From contig NZXU01000057.1 of NCBI GenBank assembly GCA_002698425.1, positions 1-10,969 on the forward strand: a stretch of DNA of 10,969 bases. The letters run 5' to 3'. Shown here piece after piece: positions 6,758-10,969 of this stretch. How positions within the stretch are numbered: the stretch's first letter is position 1; each line of letters starts with the position of its first letter. The notes beneath the pieces were generated by a model that saw only the letters and a program-made list of their open reading frames with translations, made no database searches and was not told where the DNA came from. This stretch comes from Ahrensia sp. (GTDB taxonomy: Bacteria; Pseudomonadota; Alphaproteobacteria; Rhizobiales; Rhizobiaceae). The translations under genes were made by a program, and so were the position numbers.

Positions 6758-7138
6758 ATGCCTCTCGTCAGAATCACACTTCCCGCACATCGCCCAAGTG
6801 GCCTTTCTGAACAGGTATCGCAAGGCGTTCACAGCGCCATGGTCGAGACCTTCAATGTGCCCGAGGACGACAGGTTTCAGATCATTTCCGAGCATGTTCC
6901 GGGAGAGGGCATGATCTGGCCGGACGCCTTCCTCGGTATCAAGCATGGCGACATGGTCGTCTTCGTCCAGATTACCTGCGCCGAGGGGCGATCCATCGAA
7001 CAGAAGAAAGCGTTGTTTGCGGCAATCGCTGCAAACCTCGCGCGCGTCGGCGTCCCTGAATACGATGTGATCATCAACCTGGTCGAAACGGCGCGGGAAA
7101 ACTGGTCCTTCGGCAACGGTCTTGCCCCGTTTGCGTGA
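6758..7138 (+). CDS. Tautomerase-superfamily protein (second copy)
   Basis: This 126-residue protein starts MPLVRITLPA, again placing Pro at position 1 after Met removal, and includes FNVPEDDRFQIISEHVPGE and DVIINLVETARENWSFGNG. This pattern is characteristic of the about 125-130 residue tautomerase branch (Pfam Tautomerase_2 type) in which two 4-oxalocrotonate-tautomerase-like units are fused. ATG 6758 has AGAGGA at 6745-6750 with ideal spacing; the longer frame from 6545 overlaps gloA and is not credible. It is last in the TetR-facing operon. It resembles the first tautomerase only in fold and Pro1, so it is a separate acquisition or a very old duplicate rather than a recent tandem copy. 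Substrate unknown; a role in processing reactive carbonyl compounds alongside GloA is inference. Confidence 0.85.
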   Translation: MPLVRITLPAHRPSGLSEQVSQGVHSAMVETFNVPEDDRFQIISEHVPGEGMIWPDAFLGIKHGDMVVFVQITCAEGRSIEQKKALFAAIAANLARVGVPEYDVIINLVETARENWSFGNGLAPFA

Positions 7139-7325
7139 GATTGGAGAGCCAGACAACGAGGTTTGGGATCATCAATCTCGGCGGAAAGGACTCGTTACGT
7201 GCATGGAAGTTCTCCTGCCATTAGACTGGGAAGCCACTTCGTTTATTGGCGTTCGATAGTCCTGAGGGGCCGAATCTTGACGACGGGCGTTGCGATTTCT
7301 CCGCCGTCGGGAGCGTCGTACCGTG
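7139..7325. other. Gap between the tautomerase operon and the IS debris
   Basis: No complete gene is visible. No convincing terminator was seen after the second tautomerase gene. The right part (7243-7325, - strand) contains a possible C-terminal gene fragment, listed separately. Confidence 0.4.
7243..7325 (-). pseudogene. Possible C-terminal fragment of an unidentified gene cut by the IS3 element
   Basis: Reading leftwards from the putative IS end, the frame gives TRYDAPDGGEIATPVVKIRP, then LRTIERQ and a TAA at 7243-7245. The composition and GC-rich third positions look like a real protein end and unlike the random frames around it. About 26 codons remain; the rest would lie on the other side of the IS insertion and is not seen in this window. 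The family is not recognised. It may be chance. Confidence 0.3.
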
Positions 7326-7649
7326 TGATCCTCCCCCAATGAAGTGGTCCGCCGTTATGTTCAGGAAAACGGGGGAATGGAATTCACCCCATATCTGGTC
7401 CGGGTGTTATGCGACCTTTCGGGTTTCGTTCAGTTGGGCCGCAAAGTCGCCCGGCGTCAAGTTTCCGAGCGATGAATGCGGCCGGTTTTCATTGTAGTCC
7501 ATCCTCCAATTGTCGATCCTGCTGCGGGCATCGTCCATCGACAGGAACCATGACGCGTCGAGACATTCCTGGCGCAGACGACTGTTGAACGCTTCGATAT
7601 AGGCATTATCGGTTGGTTTTCCGGGCCGGGAGAAGTCCAGCTCTGTCAC
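7326..7649 (-). mobile_element. IS3-family insertion sequence, 3' fragment
   Basis: The - strand frame 7407-7649 encodes the C-terminal end of an IS3-family OrfB transposase (DDE integrase type): [20 protein letters not shown] with the catalytic Glu, then SRIDNWRMDYNENRPHSSLG and NLTPGDFAA. Only about 80 of the usual 280-odd residues remain; the first two catalytic Asp residues and OrfA are gone. Beyond the stop, TGATCCTCCCCCAATGAAGT (from 7326) looks like an IS3-type terminal repeat beginning with TG, so the 3' end of the element is probably intact at 7326. At about 7640-7650 the similarity ends abruptly against an IS110-family fragment read in the opposite direction. Confidence 0.85.
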
Positions 7650-7940
7650 CGCACGAATCGGCTTGACAACCCGCCGATACCAATCGGGAGAAGTCGATTA
7701 TGATGGCCATATATCCCGACGCGGGGATCGACATCTGCGAGGGCCTCTCTACGAAGCCGCAGCGGTCATTCCGACCCGCTGCTCAACCGACAGCACCCTT
7801 CGGACAGGGGCCGCCAACTACGGGAGAGGATCGGCTTCAAACGTGCCACCGTGGCTGTGGCGCTCAAACTGGCGGTGATAATGCATACGATGCTCAAAAC
7901 CGGCGAGCTCTTCAACCCGAATGCAGGAGCCACGGTATAA
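7650..7940 (+). pseudogene. IS110-family transposase, C-terminal fragment with a frameshift
   Basis: IS110-family transposases are DEDD recombinases with a C-terminal serine-containing domain. Here the C-terminal end is read rightwards: [38 protein letters not shown] and STDSTLRT in one frame. After what looks like one lost base at about 7809 (ACA GGGG instead of ACA TGGGG), the next frame continues [35 protein letters not shown] and AGATV before a TAA at 7938-7940. GLTPRRYQSGE and the final helix with VAVARKLAV are hallmarks of the family. The N-terminal RuvC-like half is missing, so this is a dead remnant. It abuts the IS3 fragment. Confidence 0.88.
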
Positions 7941-8224
7941 TTCCGAATAGCGTTCAAATTCTGAACGCCTGAGGCGTCCCTGTCGGGACGTGAGCCGAGC
8001 CATTCCGCTGATGGGGTTATTATACTGCTGTCTCAGCAAAGTGCGTCATCCACATTGGAGGCTCGTCCCGCGAAGCTCCATCATGTGGCGACCAATGTCG
8101 ACCGCGAAGACAACCATGCACCCGGCAGCGCCACCTCAATGGGATAGATGCCTTACGCCCAAGCTGCGATTAGACAACTCCATCAGTTCACCGTAAAGCC
8201 CAGTTGAGAAAGTTCTTTGTCCGA
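7941..8224 (+). other. Noncoding tail of the IS110-family element with several hairpins; possible guide-RNA fossil
   Basis: The 284 bases between the transposase remnant and traB hold no gene. They contain a 7-bp perfect hairpin (7950-7968: GCGTTCA, loop AATTC, TGAACGC), a 6-bp hairpin (7975-7990: CGTCCC, loop TGTC, GGGACG) and a longer bulged hairpin (8050-8088: CCACAT-TGGAG pairing with CTCCA-TC-ATGTGG). IS110-family elements carry a structured guide RNA (bridge or seek RNA) in a noncoding end; in the IS1111 subgroup it lies downstream of the transposase, where this is. The right limit of the element is not visible; it must lie before the traB stop at 8225. Confidence 0.45.
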
Positions 8225-9514
8225 TTACTTCCGATCTGTTTGAAAGGCTGATGTCGGTAGCGTTCGTGATGTCGACTTTAAATCGTCGGCCAAGACGTTG
8301 ATTGCCATCACCAAAGTCACGTCGAAAAGTTCTGCCCAAGCTTCTACATTGACCTCCTGGATCGATGAGATTTTAGTGCCTCCTGTCCACCAGCCGTTTG
8401 TAATTGCAACAATCACGTCAGGTGACGGCAGCATCGATTGAAGCAGCGGCCACACAATCAGCTGTTCGTAACAAATCAGCGGGGCGATCCGAGTTCCATT
8501 GATCTCCATGACCGGATCTTTGAAAAACCCGGCACTTGCTCCACCAACAGTCCAGGGCCGCCACATGGCGCCTGGGACCGGCATGCGTTGCCGGTAGATG
8601 ATTTTACTGCCCTTACTCGTTGCCTCGACGACCACATTGTCGTAGCCGGCGCCTTCCAAGACAGCTGCGCCGCCGATAACGGCTGCATCCGTGTTTGCCA
8701 AGCTTTTCATCCAGAGATGCTCGGTCGTTGGCGTCCAGGTTCCGAACGCGCTTTCCGGAAGGACGATGACCGAGTACCCCTCGCTGGCGGCTTTTCTGAC
8801 CATGGCGATGATCGCCCTTTGCTGCTCAAAACCGTTGGTCTTGGCCTTGTCTGAATTGTTGAAGCTTGTGTTGATCCCGATCCATCCATCGGGCGCTGAC
8901 GGCGGCGTCCAGCTCGCTGCGGACCATGTCCAGGCGCACAGGAAGATGAGCGAGGCGATCAGTCGGAACTGAGTGGTCATGACAATCAGTCCGACCGTCG
9001 TAACCACGAGTCCGAACCAGCCCCATCCGGGAAACAGCACACCTGCAGCCGTGATCGGGCTCGCCCACCCGGTGATTCCGAACGGCGGGACGCTCATCGC
9101 GAGAGCGGCGAGGCCATAACGCAGAGCCCGGTGCAACCTAGGCTTCGATGTCCACAGCACGGTGTGCAAGAGAACGAAACTCGCTGATGCGGCAAGCCAA
9201 AGAGCAACACTTAGCGCCTTGTTGATCTCCAGATAGGTCGATGCGCCTTGCGGAAGGTCTCGCGACGCCGCCAGGAAATAGGCCATTGACACCAAGGCCG
9301 ACACGAGCCTCGTCGGTGCGAAAGCCCAGAGCATCGGAAACAGAATGGCCGCCGGAAGGGCCAGGACCTCGCCACTCCATGCAATTCTGCCAACAGCTGT
9401 GGCTGCGACAATCAAACCCGCAGCGGCAAGGATTTCACGGCTCGAAGGTGAAAACCTGTTTGGCCAGCCCAAGAACCCCGCTTGCCGGAAGCGGTCCAAA
9501 GTAGCGCGAGTCAT
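8225..9514 (-). CDS. traB: Conjugal transfer protein TraB (nitrilase/Lnt-like membrane protein)
   Basis: TraB of Ti-type plasmids combines an N-terminal membrane region with a carbon-nitrogen hydrolase domain related to apolipoprotein N-acyltransferase; it supports conjugation, but its exact reaction is not settled. The 429 residues show hydrophobic segments at about 28-45, 50-66, 100-120, 132-148, 153-180 and 184-200, then a hydrolase-like domain (about 210-405) with catalytic-type Glu254 (VLPES) and Cys348 (LICYEQ). The motif that usually carries the Lys reads YRQR (307-310), with Gln where Lnt enzymes have Lys. ATG 9514 makes an 80-base overlap with traF, so a slightly later start is possible. 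The C-terminus after LVMAINV (about 402-408) looks unlike the family end I recall and may be foreign sequence picked up next to the IS debris. The order traA-traF-traB is that of Ti plasmids. Confidence 0.88.
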   Translation of the reverse strand: MTRATLDRFRQAGFLGWPNRFSPSSREILAAAGLIVAATAVGRIAWSGEVLALPAAILFPMLWAFAPTRLVSALVSMAYFLAASRDLPQGASTYLEINKALSVALWLAASASFVLLHTVLWTSKPRLHRALRYGLAALAMSVPPFGITGWASPITAAGVLFPGWGWFGLVVTTVGLIVMTTQFRLIASLIFLCAWTWSAASWTPPSAPDGWIGINTSFNNSDKAKTNGFEQQRAIIAMVRKAASEGYSVIVLPESAFGTWTPTTEHLWMKSLANTDAAVIGGAAVLEGAGYDNVVVEATSKGSKIIYRQRMPVPGAMWRPWTVGGASAGFFKDPVMEINGTRIAPLICYEQLIVWPLLQSMLPSPDVIVAITNGWWTGGTKISSIQEVNVEAWAELFDVTLVMAINVLADDLKSTSRTLPTSAFQTDRK

Positions 9515-9965
9515 AGGATCCCCTGTATGGTGAGTGCAGAAACAACGTGCCGGGGGGCACCACGCCGCCGGGATCAGGCGTCAGTTCCCGGCCCGATCCG
9601 TCACGCCGCTCAATTGCGGATTGCGGCAGAGCGAGACCGTCGATCGCGACGGATGTGCCGATCTCTACCGTCTGCCCGGGCAGCGCCACGACGGTCTTGA
9701 TCAGCGGGCTAAGCCAGCCGGGGCAGAGGCCGCGCCGGATATATCCGCGCTCGCGAGCCTGACGAAACGCCTCGGTGAGTGGCGGACAAATGAACACCAG
9801 ATCCCCGACCCGGACGTCGCGGTTCAGCGTTTCGATCCACCAAAGTCCGAGCGGATAGCTCGGTGTCAGATTGACCCGAAAGCCCGCCCCATACCCCAAG
9901 CCGAACAGCGCAAGAGGAAAGCAAGTGAGAGCGGTAACGATGACGGTCCGGCGATGTCGGCTCAC
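9435..9965 (-). CDS. traF: Conjugal transfer protease TraF (signal peptidase I-like, S26 family)
   Basis: TraF proteins are membrane-anchored relatives of signal peptidase I that process the conjugative pilin; in RP4 TraF this includes cyclisation. The chosen start is GTG 9965, whose last two bases fall in the TGA of traA (GTGA overlap), giving 176 residues, the usual size. Starting at 10079 would lie inside traA and add a non-homologous tail. A hydrophobic anchor (about 8-28) is followed by the catalytic Ser36 in [10 protein letters not shown] and Lys90 in [17 protein letters not shown], the Ser/Lys dyad of the family, and by a C-terminal block ([20 protein letters not shown]) matching the conserved S26 end. 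AGGGG upstream of the GTG can serve as ribosome-binding site. It is translationally coupled to traA and overlaps traB. Confidence 0.93.
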   Translation of the reverse strand: MSRHRRTVIVTALTCFPLALFGLGYGAGFRVNLTPSYPLGLWWIETLNRDVRVGDLVFICPPLTEAFRQARERGYIRRGLCPGWLSPLIKTVVALPGQTVEIGTSVAIDGLALPQSAIERRDGSGRELTPDPGGVVPPGTLFLHSPYRGSYDSRYFGPLPASGVLGLAKQVFTFEP

Positions 9966-10969
9966 TGTTTCAACCCCTGGCTCTTGGTCTGCGTCTGTCG
10001 CAACGCCTCGGACTGTTTCAGGGCCTGCTGGGTGCGCTCGTGAGCGGCAAGTTGCTGGCCGGTTCGCATGGTCGGCCATGCGGTGCTGAGTTTCTCCCGG
10101 TCAGCGGGCGACATGCCTTGTGCGGCCTTGTCGAAGGTCGCGCCCGACGGGTCCTTGGCGGCATTGCCGAGTAACGTGCGCTCGCCGAAACGCTCCGAAA
10201 CCGCCTTGTTGAAGGTGTCGAGTTCGGCTTTGACCATTCGGTCGGCGAGCGCAAACCCAAGCGCGGCCGGCAGGTCGTTGCGATCGATGGCGTCGCGGAC
10301 CTTTTCCATTGCCTGCGCCGCAGCCGGCGACAGGGACGGAATGTCGATGGACGTGCGTTTGCGGTGTCCTTCCTCTTCCAGCCTGTACTTGGCCGTCGCC
10401 CTCTCCCTCATGTCGAGATAGCGTTCGAGGTCCTTGCGCAGTGCCGGCACGTTGACTTCCGCAACACGACGATCATCCCGATCAGCGCGGCTCGTCAGCA
10501 ACCCCTCTCGACCTTTGAGCGCGCCGAAGCTTGCCGCATTCCGCTCGATCTCGCCGAGGCGCTGACGGGCAATGTTCGGGTCTTCGACAACGGCTTCCAT
10601 GCGCATGGCCTTGAAGGCGGACTCAGGATCCGCATAGACGAGGCGAATGCGGTCGGAGAAATTGTCCCATTGCTTTTGCAGGGCGGGATCGGTTTGCAGC
10701 ATTTCGTCTGCGGCGTCGGTGACCGACATCGTGAAACTGGAAATGCCTTTGACCATGGGTTCGGACTCTCTGATTGATTGCGGAGATTGTTGAAGCGGCT
10801 GATCAAGCACTCCCAGCCGCGCGCCGGCGGCGCGAAGCCGAAGGCCGAGATCGACGAGTTTTTGTTTCTGCCGGATCGTCCATTGAACCCGGTCGCGCAT
10901 CAACGTTCGCGCGACACGCACGAGGTGCATGCCGCGATTGTTGGCGAAGCGAAGAGCCTGCGCGTAGAA
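9962..10969 (-). CDS. traA: Conjugative relaxase/helicase TraA, C-terminal part (5' end outside window)
   Basis: The frame is open to the right edge ([20 protein letters not shown]), so the ATG at 10930 is internal; 335 residues are visible and the N-terminal relaxase and helicase domains lie beyond the window. Ti-type TraA nicks the transfer origin, unwinds the plasmid and is carried into the recipient by the type IV secretion machinery. The visible part is charged and mostly helical (for example [20 protein letters not shown], and [20 protein letters not shown]). Relaxases of this group are known to end in a BID-like (Bep intracellular delivery) secretion-signal domain, and this region is the expected place for it. 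The end ([17 protein letters not shown]) is positively charged, as secretion signals of this type often are. The stop TGA overlaps the traF start. Identification rests on family memory and the traF-traB context. Confidence 0.88.
   Translation of the reverse strand, partial: FYAQALRFANNRGMHLVRVARTLMRDRVQWTIRQKQKLVDLGLRLRAAGARLGVLDQPLQQSPQSIRESEPMVKGISSFTMSVTDAADEMLQTDPALQKQWDNFSDRIRLVYADPESAFKAMRMEAVVEDPNIARQRLGEIERNAASFGALKGREGLLTSRADRDDRRVAEVNVPALRKDLERYLDMRERATAKYRLEEEGHRKRTSIDIPSLSPAAAQAMEKVRDAIDRNDLPAALGFALADRMVKAELDTFNKAVSERFGERTLLGNAAKDPSGATFDKAAQGMSPADREKLSTAWPTMRTGQQLAAHERTQQALKQSEALRQTQTKSQGLKQ

Noticed and set aside
7246..7497. 83-codon + strand frame across the IS3 end
   Set aside because: It crosses the putative IS terminus and is antisense to the IS3 transposase tail; no motif.
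7975..7990. Intrinsic terminator after the IS110 transposase
   Set aside because: The stem is GC-rich but no T-run follows; it fits structured IS noncoding sequence better.
1..10969. tRNA or rRNA genes as integration sites
   Set aside because: No cloverleaf-like or rRNA-like sequence was recognised on either strand, though a covariance search was not possible.

Overview
The window looks like a junction between conserved chromosome and accessory DNA in a high-GC alphaproteobacterium, most likely one of the Rhizobiales. This rests on the methionine synthase sequence and on a conjugation block of the Agrobacterium/Rhizobium Ti-plasmid type (TraA, TraF, TraB). The assignment comes from recognising protein families, not from a database search.

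Layout. (1) 2-2182, + strand: the C-terminal 60% or so of cobalamin-dependent methionine synthase (metH); its start lies before the window. (2) 2183-3421: a scar region with a short orphan reading frame, a 17-nt imperfect inverted repeat, and a decayed toxin-antitoxin pair on the - strand (intact antitoxin-like gene; RES-domain toxin frameshifted and cut short at the repeat). (3) 3422-7138: a stress or detoxification island. A TetR-family repressor and a frameshifted short-chain dehydrogenase are read leftwards. Read rightwards from the same intergenic region are a tautomerase-fold protein, an exported cupin, a glyoxalase I (gloA) and a second tautomerase-fold protein. The shared promoter region carries several near-identical palindromes built on CGATCG/CGTTAT, very likely TetR operators. 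(4) 7139-8224: insertion-sequence debris: the 3' end of an IS3-family element (- strand) abuts the 3' end of an IS110-family element (+ strand), each lacking its 5' part. A hairpin-rich noncoding stretch follows the IS110 fragment. (5) 8225-10969, - strand: traA (C-terminal part), traF and traB in Ti-plasmid order. traH, which usually follows traB, is absent and IS debris stands in its place.

How the parts work together. The TetR regulator probably represses itself and the divergent tautomerase-cupin-gloA-tautomerase operon until a small, perhaps electrophilic, ligand appears; GloA then supports a reactive-carbonyl detoxification theme. The tra genes would make the relaxase/helicase, a signal-peptidase-like pilin-processing protease and a nitrilase/Lnt-like membrane protein for plasmid transfer. 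The close packing of metH, a dead toxin-antitoxin pair, IS fragments and a truncated tra operon suggests an integrated or eroding conjugative element. No complete novel system was found. The most interesting signals are the operator array with its unusual operon, and the structured noncoding tail of the IS110 remnant, which could be a fossil guide (bridge/seek) RNA.
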